Source: Acetobacteraceae bacterium
GTDB taxonomy: Bacteria; Pseudomonadota; Alphaproteobacteria; Acetobacterales; Acetobacteraceae
Direction: 5' to 3'
DNA length: 15,399 bases
Assembly: GCA_030039695.1 (NCBI GenBank)
Contig: JASHVB010000545.1
Span: forward strand, 1-15,399
The notes under the pieces are model-generated. The model was not told where the DNA came from. It saw only the letters and a list, made by a program, of their open reading frames with translations, and did not search any database. Of the stretch, positions 1 to 7,515 are shown piece after piece. The translations under genes were made by a program, and so were the position numbers. Each line of letters starts with the position of its first letter. The stretch's first letter is position 1.

Positions 1-327
1 AGATGGGGCGGATCAAATAGCGGCGGCCCAGCACGGACGGGGTGACGCCTGAGGCGGGAGACGTTGGGCCGCCGATGCGGCGAGGGTGAGGGGCCAACCG
101 CCACCATCCGGCCTGGGGGTCCCTCACCGTGCGCCTCGCGACGACCTCGCACGCATGCGGGAGACGCGCTGTCTATGTCGCAGTCCGTCCGCAGAAGATA
201 CTTCTTGTGTTCGGCCGGTAGCTAGGAGGATTGCGTTTTTTGCCAATCCCTATTGCGCCTTTGTGAGAAAACTCTTCTCTAACGCTGGCGATCCGGCCAT
301 TCCGGCCGTCGCCAGGATGATCGACCC
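1..327. other. Upstream region of the sulfite-reductase operon, no gene recognised
   Basis: No convincing gene is seen on either strand. The first 130 bases are rich in short inverted repeats: GCCGC/GCGGC at 68-81 and GGTGAGGG (85-92) with CCCTCACC (121-128). They could be a terminator region of an upstream gene or a structured leader; neither has a clear T-tract. Bases around 225-285 are markedly more AT-rich than the surroundings and contain the ATTGCG/CCAAT half-sites listed separately, so the operon promoter probably lies here. I could not pick a good -35/-10 pair. Confidence 0.5.
230..257. promoter_or_regulatory. Candidate operator: ATTGCG direct repeat with central CCAAT
   Basis: ATTGCG occurs at 230-235 and again at 252-257, a 22-bp period (about two helical turns), with CCAAT at 243-247 between them. 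The arrangement makes two dyads, ATTG-N10-CAAT and CAAT-N4-ATTG, inside an AT-rich island 70-100 bp before the first gene of the sulfite-reductase operon. Dyads of this kind suit LysR-type regulators such as CysB, but the assignment is inference and no regulator gene is in the window. Confidence 0.35.
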
Positions 328-1161
328 GTGCCGAGCCTGCCATACGCCGTCTCCCGCTGTCGCCCGCCGGACTTCGATCCCGGCTCCGTTTGGCTGGTCG
401 GTGCCGGCCCCGGCGACCCGGGCCTGCTGACACTGCACGCCCTGCACGCGCTAACCGTAGCCGACATCATTCTGCATGATGCACTGGTCTCGCCGGACAT
501 CCTCGCGCTCGCCGCTGCCGCGCGCCTGGAATCCGTCGGCAAACGCGCCGGCGGCGCCCGCACGCATCAGCTGCGCATCAACCAGCGGCTGATCGCCCTG
601 GCGCGCCAAGGCCTCCGCGTGGTCCGCCTCAAGGGTGGCGACCCGCTGGTGTTCGGCCGTGGCGGCGAGGAAGCGCTGGCCCTCGCTGCCGGCGGCATTC
701 CGTTTCGCATCGTGCCGGGCATCTCCGCCGGAATCGGCGGTGCGGCGTCAGCCGGTATTCCGCTGAGCCACCGCACGCTGGCACGCAGCGTCGTCTTTGC
801 CACCGGCCACGACCAGCGCGGCGAAGTGCCGGACGTGACGCGGTTCGGCAACGTGGACACGCTGGTGCTGTACATGGGCCTGCGTCACGCCGGCGCGCTT
901 GCCGCACAACTGATCCAGGCCGGCCGTGCGCCTGATGACGGGGTGGCATTCGTCGCCAACGCCACCATGCCGTCGCAGAGCGTGACCGTGGCCACGCTGG
1001 CCACCGCTGCAGCTGCCGCTGCGGCGCTGTCGCCGGACGACCCGACGCTGATCGTTGTCGGTCCCGTCGTCGCACTGCGCGACATGCTGCGCCCGCTGCA
1101 GCAGACCGCAGCGGTGACCATGCTGCCCGAGCCGATGACCGCCGCAGGAGCCCGCCAATGA
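328..1161 (+). CDS. cobA: Uroporphyrinogen-III C-methyltransferase (SUMT, CobA-type)
   Basis: SAM-dependent enzyme that methylates uroporphyrinogen III at C2 and C7 to precorrin-2, the precursor of siroheme (and cobalamin). Seen in the 277-aa product: the SAM-binding start VWLVGAGPGDPGLLT (residues 21-35), VVRLKGGDPLVFGRGGEE (98-115), VPGISA (129-134), ATGH (158-161), YMG (182-184) and a late PTLIVVG (239-245). It is a stand-alone methyltransferase without the N-terminal dehydrogenase/ferrochelatase half of CysG, so siroheme completion must be encoded elsewhere. The start is GTG at 328 with AGGA at 314-317; the nearby ATG at 317 is in another frame. Its stop overlaps the cysJ start by ATGA, indicating co-translation, and since CysI needs siroheme the context points to sulfur assimilation rather than cobalamin. 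The family is certain; the symbol cobA follows family usage. Confidence 0.93.
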   Translation: MPSLPYAVSRCRPPDFDPGSVWLVGAGPGDPGLLTLHALHALTVADIILHDALVSPDILALAAAARLESVGKRAGGARTHQLRINQRLIALARQGLRVVRLKGGDPLVFGRGGEEALALAAGGIPFRIVPGISAGIGGAASAGIPLSHRTLARSVVFATGHDQRGEVPDVTRFGNVDTLVLYMGLRHAGALAAQLIQAGRAPDDGVAFVANATMPSQSVTVATLATAAAAAAALSPDDPTLIVVGPVVALRDMLRPLQQTAAVTMLPEPMTAAGARQ

Positions 1162-2903
1162 GCAACGCGCTGGCAACGACGCCGTTTGCCGAGGACCAGC
1201 TTGGCCTGATCCGCCGCTTAGTGTCTGGTGCAACCGCGGAGCAACGCCAATGGCTGAGCGGCTACATCGCCGGGTTCCAGGCAGCCACCGAAGCGCCCGT
1301 CGCCCCCTCCGCGACGCCAACCGCGAAGACGCCGCTGATCATTCTCTACGCGACCGAGTCCGGCAACGCCGAGGCACTCGCCGCGGCGGCGCGCAAGTCT
1401 GCGATGCGGCTCGGCTTTGTCGCGAAGGTCGTCGATATGGCCGACACCGCACCGGACCAGCTTGCTGAAGCGAAGAACCTCTTGGTGATCGCCAGCACCT
1501 GGGGCGAGGGCGATCCCCCGCAACGTGCCGAAGCGTTCCTTGCCGCGCTGAACTCCGACGATGCGCCGCGCCTGACGGATTTGCGCTTTGCCGTGCTGGC
1601 ACTGGGCGATCGCGCGTATGCCCGCTTCTGCGAGACCGGCAAGCAGATCGATGCACGGCTCGAGGAGCTGGGTGCGCGACGCGTGACCTCGCGCATCGAT
1701 TGTGACCTGGATTACCAGAAGCCAGCCGCGGCCTGGATCGACGCAACGCTGCGCGAGATCGCGCCTGCCGCGGATGCGGGTGCTGCGGTCATCCATGTCG
1801 ATTTCGTGCGCCCGCCGGCCGAGGACCGCGCCCGCGTCTTCGATGCCGAGATCATGTCGCAGATCAATCTCAACAGCAGCCGCTCCGATGTCGAGACGCA
1901 TCATCTGGAGCTGTCGCTCGCGGGCTCGGGCCTGCGTTACGAACCCGGTGATTCGCTCGGCTTCGTGCCGCGCAACGACCCGGCATTGGTGGAAGATGTG
2001 CTACGCGTCGCCAACCTGTCCGGCGATGCGGCGCTCCACGCAGCGCTGACCGAGCGTTTCGACATCACCACGCTGACGCGAAGCCAGATCGCCGATTATG
2101 CCACGCTGACCGGCGATGCGAGGCTGCGCGCGCTGGCTGGCGACGAAGCGCGCATCGCGGAATTTCTGCCCGACCGGCAGTTCGTCGACCTGCTGGAAGC
2201 GGCCCCTGCTGCGCTCACGTCAGAACAACTGACAGGCTTGCTGCGACCGCTGCCGCCGCGGCTCTATTCGGTCGCATCGAGCCAGGCCGCCGTCGGCGAT
2301 GAAGCGCACCTGCTGATCGGCGCGGTGCGTTGGTCCAGTCATGGCCGAGAACGCAACGGTGTCGCGTCGATCGACGTCGTGGAACGCCGCGGTGTCGGCG
2401 CCACCCTGCCGGTCTATGTGAAACCCAACGCGCATTTCCGTCTTCCGGCTGACCCCGCGACGCCGATCATCATGATCGGCCCCGGCACCGGCGTTGCGCC
2501 GTTCCGCGCTTTTCTACAGCACCGTGAGGCGACCGGCGCGCCCGGCCCGTCCTGGTTGTTCTTTGGCGCGCGCCGCTTCACACACGACTTCCTGTATCAG
2601 CTCGAATGGCAGGACTGGTTGGCGTCAGGCGTACTTAGCCGGATCGATCTGGCATTCTCGCGCGACCAGAGAGCGAAGATCTACGTTCAGGACCGACTGT
2701 GGGAAGGGCGCCGCGACGTCTTCGCCTGGCTGGAGGATGGTGCGTACGTTTATGTCTGCGGCGACGCCAAGGCGATGGCCAAGGACGTGCACGCTACGCT
2801 GTTGCGCATCATAGCCGACCAGTCAGGCACGGATAAAGACGGTGCCGCGACCTATCTGCGCGAGGCGCAGCGTGCCGGACGTTACCTACGTGATGTGTAC
2901 TAA
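1158..2903 (+). CDS. cysJ: Sulfite reductase [NADPH] flavoprotein (alpha) subunit
   Basis: Cytoplasmic diflavin reductase that passes electrons from NADPH through FAD and FMN to the CysI hemoprotein for reduction of sulfite to sulfide. The 581-aa product (E. coli CysJ is about 600) shows an FMN-binding flavodoxin domain (about 59-200, with YATESGNAEAL at 64-74 and STWGEGDPP at 113-121), an FAD/connecting domain (about 225-430, with RLYSVASS at 368-375 and GVAS at 401-404) and an NADPH domain (IMIGPGTGVAPFRAF at 438-452, YVCGDAKAMAKDV at 532-544). The end, RYLRDVY, is the typical CysJ C-terminus. After GVAS the usual S-F/Y-L-A-D stretch reads IDVVE, an unusual substitution. The ATG lies inside the cobA stop (ATGA), with GCAGGAG at 1144-1150 as ribosome-binding site. 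The similar P450-reductase type is excluded by length, C-terminus and the neighbouring cysI. Confidence 0.95.
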   Translation: MSNALATTPFAEDQLGLIRRLVSGATAEQRQWLSGYIAGFQAATEAPVAPSATPTAKTPLIILYATESGNAEALAAAARKSAMRLGFVAKVVDMADTAPDQLAEAKNLLVIASTWGEGDPPQRAEAFLAALNSDDAPRLTDLRFAVLALGDRAYARFCETGKQIDARLEELGARRVTSRIDCDLDYQKPAAAWIDATLREIAPAADAGAAVIHVDFVRPPAEDRARVFDAEIMSQINLNSSRSDVETHHLELSLAGSGLRYEPGDSLGFVPRNDPALVEDVLRVANLSGDAALHAALTERFDITTLTRSQIADYATLTGDARLRALAGDEARIAEFLPDRQFVDLLEAAPAALTSEQLTGLLRPLPPRLYSVASSQAAVGDEAHLLIGAVRWSSHGRERNGVASIDVVERRGVGATLPVYVKPNAHFRLPADPATPIIMIGPGTGVAPFRAFLQHREATGAPGPSWLFFGARRFTHDFLYQLEWQDWLASGVLSRIDLAFSRDQRAKIYVQDRLWEGRRDVFAWLEDGAYVYVCGDAKAMAKDVHATLLRIIADQSGTDKDGAATYLREAQRAGRYLRDVY

Positions 2904-2920
2904 GAAGCTCCAGCCACAGA

Positions 2921-2946
2921 TGCGCGCAGGTACGCGCAGATTTTTT
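2921..2946 (+). terminator. Terminator-like hairpin with T6 tract between cysJ and cysI
   Basis: TGCGCG (2921-2926) pairs perfectly with CGCGCA (2933-2938) around a 6-nt loop, and GA plus six T (2941-2946) follow. This is the layout of a short intrinsic terminator, 18 bases after the cysJ stop. Because cysI continues on the same strand, it may be a partial terminator or attenuator that sets the ratio of the two subunits, or full termination with cysI having its own promoter. The 6-bp stem is short, which argues for leaky termination. Confidence 0.5.
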
Positions 2947-2950
2947 ACCC

Positions 2951-2997
2951 CAGCGGTTGGCACCGCTGTGCCCGACACGCGATTTCACCTGTGTCGG
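2951..2997 (+). other. Two further hairpins in the cysI leader
   Basis: CAGCGG (2951-2956) pairs with CCGCTG (2963-2968) over a 6-nt loop, and CCGACAC (2972-2978) pairs with GTGTCGG (2991-2997) over a 12-nt loop. Both stems are perfect. With the T6 hairpin just before them they fill almost all of the cysJ-cysI gap, so the leader of cysI is strongly structured. I do not recognise a known riboswitch class in it. Confidence 0.4.
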
Positions 2998-3036
2998 CTG
3001 TAGTTGCAGGATTCTAACGAAGCGAGCAGCTCCGCC

Positions 3037-4722
3037 ATGACCCAACTTTCTCGCAATGAGACCATTAAGTCCGAGAGCCGGTTCCTGCGTGGCACGATCG
3101 CCGACGGACTGCAAATCCAGGTCAGCGGTAGCCTCGCCGAAGATGACCAGCAGCTCACGAAATTCCACGGCATCTACCAGCAGGACGACCGTGACCTGCG
3201 CCCCGAGCGCGCCAAGAAGAAGATGGAGAAGGCTGTCATCTTCATGGCCCGATTGCGCGTGCCGGCGGGTGTGCTGACGCCGAGGCAGTGGATCGCCATG
3301 GACGACATGGCAGCGGAGCGTGGCAATGGCACATTGCGGCTGACCACGCGGCAGACCATCCAGTTCCATGGCGTCATCAAGAGCAATCTGCGTCCGGCGA
3401 TTCAAGCAATTCATGCCGCAATGCTGGACACGATCGCCGCTTGTGGCGATGTCAATCGCAACGTGATCGGCTCGGTGATACCCTGGCGTTCCGCGGTGCA
3501 CGACGAAGTCGTGACCCGAGCACGTGCCATCAGCGAGCGCCTGCTGCCGAAATCGCGTGCTTGGCACGAGATCTGGATCGGTGAAGAGCAGGTGGTGGGG
3601 AAGGAGGAGGATGAGCCAATCCTCGGCAGGACGTATCTGCCACGCAAATTCAAGATTGCCGTCGCGGTGCCGCCGGTGAATGACGTGGATGCATTTGCCC
3701 ACGAGGTGGGCCTGATCGCGGTGGTCCACCGCGGCCGTGTCAGTGGATATAACGTCGTAGCCGGTGGCGGCATGGGCATGACGCATGGCGAACCGGACAC
3801 CTTCCCGCGCACCGGTGACGTGCTGGGTTTCTGCACACCTGACCAGGTGGTGGATGTGGCGGAGAAGATCGTCACGATCCAGCGCGACTGGGGTAACCGC
3901 TCCGACCGCAAGCACGCCCGGCTGAAATATACGATCGAGACGCATGGCCTGGATGCCTTCCGCGCCGAGCTGAACAAACGCCTGGGCTATACGCTGCCGG
4001 CGGCGAAGCCGTACCGGTTCGAGCGCTCCGGCGACCAACCGGGCTGGCGCGAAGGTGACGATGGACGCTGGCACTATGTCTTGTTCGTGGAGAACGGTCG
4101 CGTGCACGGTCCGATACGTCAGGCGCTGCGCGCCATCGCCGAAACGCATGATGGCCGCTTCATTCTCACGCCCAATCAGAACCTGGTGATTGCCGATGTC
4201 ACCCCCGGACAACGCGCGGTGATCGATGGCGTGCTGGACGCGCACGGCCTGGCCTCGCCCGGCGCGCTGCGGCGCAACGCAATGGCCTGCGTGGCGCTGC
4301 CGACTTGCGGCCTCGCCCTGGCGGAAAGTGAACGCTACCTGCCGGACCTGATCACCGCGCTTGAAGCCGAATACGACCGCGCCGGCCTGCGCGATGACGA
4401 GATCATCATCCGCATGACCGGCTGCCCGAATGGCTGCGCCCGGCCGTACCTGGCGGAGATCGGCCTGGTTGGCACAGGGCCTGGCCTTTATAACCTGTAT
4501 CTCGGTGGCGCGTTCGATGGTACGCGCCTGTCCAAGCTGTACCGCAAGCAGATCGGCCACGAGGCCATTGTCGCGACGCTGGCACCCTTATTTGCTGCTT
4601 ATGCGACCGGACGGCGGAAGGGTGAGCGGTTTGCCGATTTTGTCATTCGTACGGGGGTCGTGGCGGCGACGAGGGCGGGCAATGTATTCCACGCGGATCT
4701 GGCGCCGGAACTGAGGGGTTAG
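3037..4722 (+). CDS. cysI: Sulfite reductase hemoprotein (beta) subunit
   Basis: Siroheme/4Fe-4S enzyme that reduces sulfite to sulfide with six electrons from CysJ. The 561-aa product is close to E. coli CysI (570 aa) from the N-terminal SESRFLRGTI onward. Using the ATG at 3037 as residue 1, the cluster/siroheme cysteines are C418 and C424 (CVALPTC) and C463 and C467 (CPNGC); their spacing of 6, 39 and 4 equals that of the E. coli enzyme. Other family motifs are RLTTRQTIQFHG (about 101-112), EPILGRTYLPRKFK (about 193-206) and QRDWGNRSDRKHARLKYT (about 282-299). An in-frame TTG at 3004 would add 11 unconserved residues and has no ribosome-binding site, so ATG 3037 is preferred, although its own Shine-Dalgarno is weak. 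Nitrite reductase (NirA) is the main alternative family, but the paired cysJ makes sulfite the likely substrate. Confidence 0.94.
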   Translation: MTQLSRNETIKSESRFLRGTIADGLQIQVSGSLAEDDQQLTKFHGIYQQDDRDLRPERAKKKMEKAVIFMARLRVPAGVLTPRQWIAMDDMAAERGNGTLRLTTRQTIQFHGVIKSNLRPAIQAIHAAMLDTIAACGDVNRNVIGSVIPWRSAVHDEVVTRARAISERLLPKSRAWHEIWIGEEQVVGKEEDEPILGRTYLPRKFKIAVAVPPVNDVDAFAHEVGLIAVVHRGRVSGYNVVAGGGMGMTHGEPDTFPRTGDVLGFCTPDQVVDVAEKIVTIQRDWGNRSDRKHARLKYTIETHGLDAFRAELNKRLGYTLPAAKPYRFERSGDQPGWREGDDGRWHYVLFVENGRVHGPIRQALRAIAETHDGRFILTPNQNLVIADVTPGQRAVIDGVLDAHGLASPGALRRNAMACVALPTCGLALAESERYLPDLITALEAEYDRAGLRDDEIIIRMTGCPNGCARPYLAEIGLVGTGPGLYNLYLGGAFDGTRLSKLYRKQIGHEAIVATLAPLFAAYATGRRKGERFADFVIRTGVVAATRAGNVFHADLAPELRG

Positions 4723-4943
4723 ACTGGCTTCGTCGTTTGATAGCTTAAGAACTTCGAGTGCGTCCAAGTGCTGCATCATAAATCAAACTCAGAAAATCAT
4801 CATCTCAAGCGTCAGGCGCTGGCCTGGATCGTGGAATATGGTGACGGCCATCACGCGTAGACGTCCATTTGAGGCAGGCGTGGAATGGCGGCAGGACTTA
4901 CTGGCCACAACAGGATGCGAGCTTGCGCTCATGGTTCCACTGT
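4723..4943. other. Convergent intergenic spacer between cysI and the acyl-CoA dehydrogenase
   Basis: The spacer separates the ends of two convergent genes. Bases 4735-4805 are unusually AT-rich for this window. In one + frame, codons from about 4744 to the TAG at 4858-4860 stay open for 38 codons and end with LAWIVEYGDGHHA, but there is no start codon, so if it is anything it is a gene remnant. No T-tract terminator is visible. Confidence 0.4.
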
Positions 4944-6128
4944 CTAGACGAACGCACCTATGCCCGTAAGGGCACGACCAACGATCAGTGTGTTTATCTC
5001 ACGGGTACCCTCGTAGGAGTAGATCGCCTCGGCGTCGGCGACGAAGCGGCCGACCTGTTCCTCCAGCAGGATCCCGTTGCCGCCGAGGAGTTCGCGAGCG
5101 AGCCCGACGGTCTGGCGCGCCGAGACGGTGCAATAGGCCTTGGCGAGTGATGCCGACTCTTCACTGCCCTCGCCGCGCTCTTCGAGCTGGCTGAGACGGT
5201 GGCACAGGGTCATCGAGCTGGTGACCCCGGCAAGCATTCGGACCAGTTGGTCCTGTACTAGCTGGAACCCGCCGATCGGCCGGCCGAACTGCTTGCGGCG
5301 CTTGGCGTAGGCGAGCGCGTGCTCGAAGGCGCCAAGCGCACAGCCGGTTGCCTCCCAGGCGACAAAGCCGCGGGTCATGCGCAGGACCTTGGCGGTGTCA
5401 GCGAACCTGTTGGCGTTCGCGAGCTTGTTGGCAGCCGGCACCCGGCAGTCGCTCAGGGTGATCGTGGCGTTCTGCACGACGCGGAGCGCGATCTTGTCCT
5501 TCATGACCTCGGTCGAATAGCCGGGCGTCCCCTTCTCGACCACGAAACCCTTGACCTGCCGGTCGTCCACGTCGCGAGCCCAGATCACATTCAAGTCCGC
5601 AAAGCTGGCGTTGCCGATCCAGCGCTTGGCGCCGTTGAGTATCCACTCATCGCCATCGCGACGACACGTGGTCATCAGCCCCCCGGCCACGCCCGAGCCG
5701 ACTTCGGGCTCGGTCAGGCCGAACGAGCCCAGCTTCTCCATCCGCGCCATCGCCGGAAGCCAACGCTCCTTCTGCTCGTCGGACCCGCAAAGATAGATTG
5801 ACCCCGCCGACAGTCCGCCGTGGACACCAACGAAGGTGGCGATCGAGGAATCGACGCGCGCAAGTTCCAGCGCGATGAAGCCGTCCAAGATCGGCGAGCG
5901 GCCGCGAAAGCCGTAGCCCCTGTACGAGGCGCCGACGACGCCGAGCCGGGCGATCTCCGGAACCAGATGATGAGGAAATTCCGCACGGGTCCAGTATGCG
6001 TTGATGTCTGGTGCGACGCGTGCCTCGAGGAAGGCGCGGAGTTCGGCCAGCAGGACTTGATCCTCTGCCGGCAGCGTCTCGCGCATCCTGTAGAAGTCGC
6101 CGGGCCATAGGTCGAATGTCTCTGTCAT
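4944..6128 (-). CDS. Acyl-CoA dehydrogenase, glutaryl-CoA-dehydrogenase-like
   Basis: FAD flavoenzyme that forms a 2,3-double bond in an acyl-CoA thioester. The 394-aa product has the family architecture: alpha N-domain, FGLTEPEVGSG (136-146) at the FAD site, WILNGAKRWIGN (162-173), RKQFGRPIGGFQLVQ (278-292), ARELLGGNGI (344-353) and SYEGTREINTL (371-381), in which E373 is the expected catalytic base. The ending GRALTGIGAF is most like glutaryl-CoA dehydrogenase (GCDH). However, where GCDH has SGYRSA, whose arginine binds the glutaryl carboxylate, this protein has SSIATF (about 94-99). The substrate is therefore probably a non-carboxylated acyl-CoA. The ATG at 6128 with AGAGGCGAG just before it is preferred to a longer frame reaching 6203. 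It is transcribed divergently from the AraC regulator, which likely controls it. Confidence 0.9.
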   Translation of the reverse strand: MTETFDLWPGDFYRMRETLPAEDQVLLAELRAFLEARVAPDINAYWTRAEFPHHLVPEIARLGVVGASYRGYGFRGRSPILDGFIALELARVDSSIATFVGVHGGLSAGSIYLCGSDEQKERWLPAMARMEKLGSFGLTEPEVGSGVAGGLMTTCRRDGDEWILNGAKRWIGNASFADLNVIWARDVDDRQVKGFVVEKGTPGYSTEVMKDKIALRVVQNATITLSDCRVPAANKLANANRFADTAKVLRMTRGFVAWEATGCALGAFEHALAYAKRRKQFGRPIGGFQLVQDQLVRMLAGVTSSMTLCHRLSQLEERGEGSEESASLAKAYCTVSARQTVGLARELLGGNGILLEEQVGRFVADAEAIYSYEGTREINTLIVGRALTGIGAFV

Positions 6129-6146
6129 GCTCGCCTCTATCGTTCT

Positions 6147-6161
6147 GACGTCACGGACGTC
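6147..6161. promoter_or_regulatory. GACGTC-N3-GACGTC repeat, candidate AraC operator
   Basis: The palindromic hexamer GACGTC occurs at 6147-6152 and 6156-6161 (9-bp period), 19-33 bp before the dehydrogenase start and inside the 113-bp divergent promoter region. AraC-family proteins commonly use repeated half-sites in such positions. Binding by the neighbouring regulator is inference. Confidence 0.35.
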
Positions 6162-6187
6162 CCCTTGCCGCGGCGGCGTCGAGTCAA

Positions 6188-6216
6188 TTGCCGGAGCCGG
6201 CATGCGGGTCTAGACT
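6188..6216 (+). promoter_or_regulatory. Candidate sigma-70 promoter for the AraC-family gene
   Basis: TTGCCG at 6188-6193 and TAGACT at 6211-6216 are separated by exactly 17 bp and each match four of six consensus bases. Transcription would start near 6223, just before the GTG 6233 / ATG 6242 starts. The overlap of the -35 box with the in-frame TTG at 6188 also argues against that codon as the translation start. Confidence 0.4.
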
Positions 6217-6241
6217 AAAATGTCGGGCGCATGTGAAGGCT

Positions 6242-7261
6242 ATGGGAGGACGCTACTACACCCGGGCAACCAAGCTCGCCGGTCTTGTCGAGATCGCGGC
6301 CGAGCGAGGCACCAGCATCGATGTCCTGATGCGCGAGGTGGGGTTGAATCCGGCGGTGCTGAGAAGCCCCGAGACGGCCATCGACTACGGCGGCTTTTGC
6401 GAGCTGCTGCGGCGCTGCGCGATGGTCTGGGACCTGCCCGACATCGGGCTGCGCATGATCCGCTACCAGCAAATCGACTTCTTGGGTCCGGTGGCGTTGG
6501 TCACTCGGATGGAGCGGACCGTACGCGGAGCGCTGCAGGCGATCATTGCCAATCTCGTTATCCACGCCAACGCCACGGTGGCCGCATTCGAGGAGATCGC
6601 CGAGGGCGACACGGCTTCGCTTATCCTCAACCAGCACAACGACGCGCCGAAAGGCCGCGAGAATACTGAGCTGGTGATGGCACAGGGCAAGCTTGTGATT
6701 GATACGATCGTAGGAGAGCCAGTGCCGCTGGTTGAGGCGGCATTCGTCCACAACAAGGGAAGCTCGGGCCGTGCCGTCGCGGTGCATTTTGCCTGTCCGA
6801 TCCGCTACGCCGCCGGGCGCAATGCGCTGACCTTCGACCGAGCAATCCTGGACCGGCGGATCGAAAAGAGTGACGTCGCCTACCACGCGCTGATCAAGAA
6901 GTATCTTGCGACCGCACGCGCCGAAGTCGGCGGCGGCATTCTTGAGGACGTGCGCGCCGAGATCGGCCGAGAGATGGAGCTGGGCCACTGCACGTTGGAA
7001 CGTGTGGCCGAGAGCCTGCGCATGCCGCCGCGCAGCCTGCAGCGACGGCTGCAAGGGGAGGGGCTGCGCTTCCGCGACCTGTTGGATGAGTGGCGCCGGG
7101 GGCGGGCGCTGTCGCTGGTGACCAACACCCGGCTGCCGCTGTCCGAGGTGTCGGAGGCGCTTGGCTATTCCGAACAGAGCGTGTTCACCCAGGCATTCCG
7201 TCGCTGGTACGGCGGAACGCCCCACCGTTTCCGGGTGCAGCGACTGGCGGCTGGTGCCTGA
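6242..7261 (+). CDS. AraC-family transcriptional regulator (arabinose-binding-type N-domain)
   Basis: DNA-binding regulator of about 339 aa. The N-terminal two-thirds look like the AraC_binding domain of the PF12625 type (GLVEIAAERG near 14-23, VGLNPAVL near 33-40, FGPVALVTRM-like FLGPVALVTRM in the middle). The C-terminus has the two helix-turn-helix units: TLERVAESLRMPPRSLQRRL and then PLSEVSEALGYSEQSVFTQA followed by FRRWYGGTPHRFR, the classic AraC signature. The start is ATG at 6242 with GAAGG two bases before it; an in-frame GTG at 6233 is also possible and a TTG at 6188 is unlikely because it overlaps a promoter box. Regulators of this subgroup often sit next to lipid or steroid catabolic genes and control a divergent neighbour, here the acyl-CoA dehydrogenase. 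The effector is unknown. Confidence 0.9.
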   Translation: MGGRYYTRATKLAGLVEIAAERGTSIDVLMREVGLNPAVLRSPETAIDYGGFCELLRRCAMVWDLPDIGLRMIRYQQIDFLGPVALVTRMERTVRGALQAIIANLVIHANATVAAFEEIAEGDTASLILNQHNDAPKGRENTELVMAQGKLVIDTIVGEPVPLVEAAFVHNKGSSGRAVAVHFACPIRYAAGRNALTFDRAILDRRIEKSDVAYHALIKKYLATARAEVGGGILEDVRAEIGREMELGHCTLERVAESLRMPPRSLQRRLQGEGLRFRDLLDEWRRGRALSLVTNTRLPLSEVSEALGYSEQSVFTQAFRRWYGGTPHRFRVQRLAAGA

Positions 7262-7278
7262 GGCCGCCCGCAGGGTGG

Positions 7279-7515
7279 TCAGGTGTCTCGCTTGCCGCCG
7301 GTCATTTTGGCCAGGAATTCCTGCATTTGTTCGACCCCGGTCATAACCGTCATCCAGTTGCGCAGCATCTCGCCTGGATCCATCGCCGCGGTGGCCGCAA
7401 GTAAGCGTTTGCGCATCTCCTCCATTAATTCGTCCTGCATCGGCTTCAGGTCGGGCAGCCCCATGAACGTGCGGGCCTCTGCGGGTGTGCAGTCGACATT
7501 GATGCTGATCTTCAT
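7279..7515 (-). CDS. DUF6489-like small protein
   Basis: A 78-aa protein starting MKISINVDCTPAEARTFMGL with LPDLKPMQDELMEEMRKRL and a helical C-terminal part rich in Met and Leu. This pattern (beta-strand start, CTPEEAR-like turn, LPDxxPLQ, long amphipathic helix) matches my memory of the DUF6489 family, whose function is unknown. A very good ribosome-binding site (GGAGGAGG, 5 bases before the ATG) supports translation. The protein has no signal peptide or membrane segment. It lies on the same strand downstream of phaZ but 288 bp away, behind a tandem repeat that may be its own control region. The C-terminal helix could mediate granule or protein contact, but that is speculation. The gene converges on the AraC gene with a 17-bp gap. 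Confidence 0.75.
   Translation of the reverse strand: MKISINVDCTPAEARTFMGLPDLKPMQDELMEEMRKRLLAATAAMDPGEMLRNWMTVMTGVEQMQEFLAKMTGGKRDT

Noticed and set aside
231..266. 11-codon leader-peptide frame (TTG start) after AGGAGG
   Set aside because: Shine-Dalgarno is only about one base from the TTG, and the peptide has no Cys or Met codons expected of a sulfur attenuator.
3004..3036. TTG start for cysI 33 bases upstream
   Set aside because: No ribosome-binding site, overlaps the structured leader, and the added residues are not part of the conserved CysI N-terminus.
2809..4560. 583-codon frame on the - strand opposite cysI
   Set aside because: Antisense shadow of a certain gene; product is His/Arg/Gln-rich without a family signature, and it overlaps the cysJ end.
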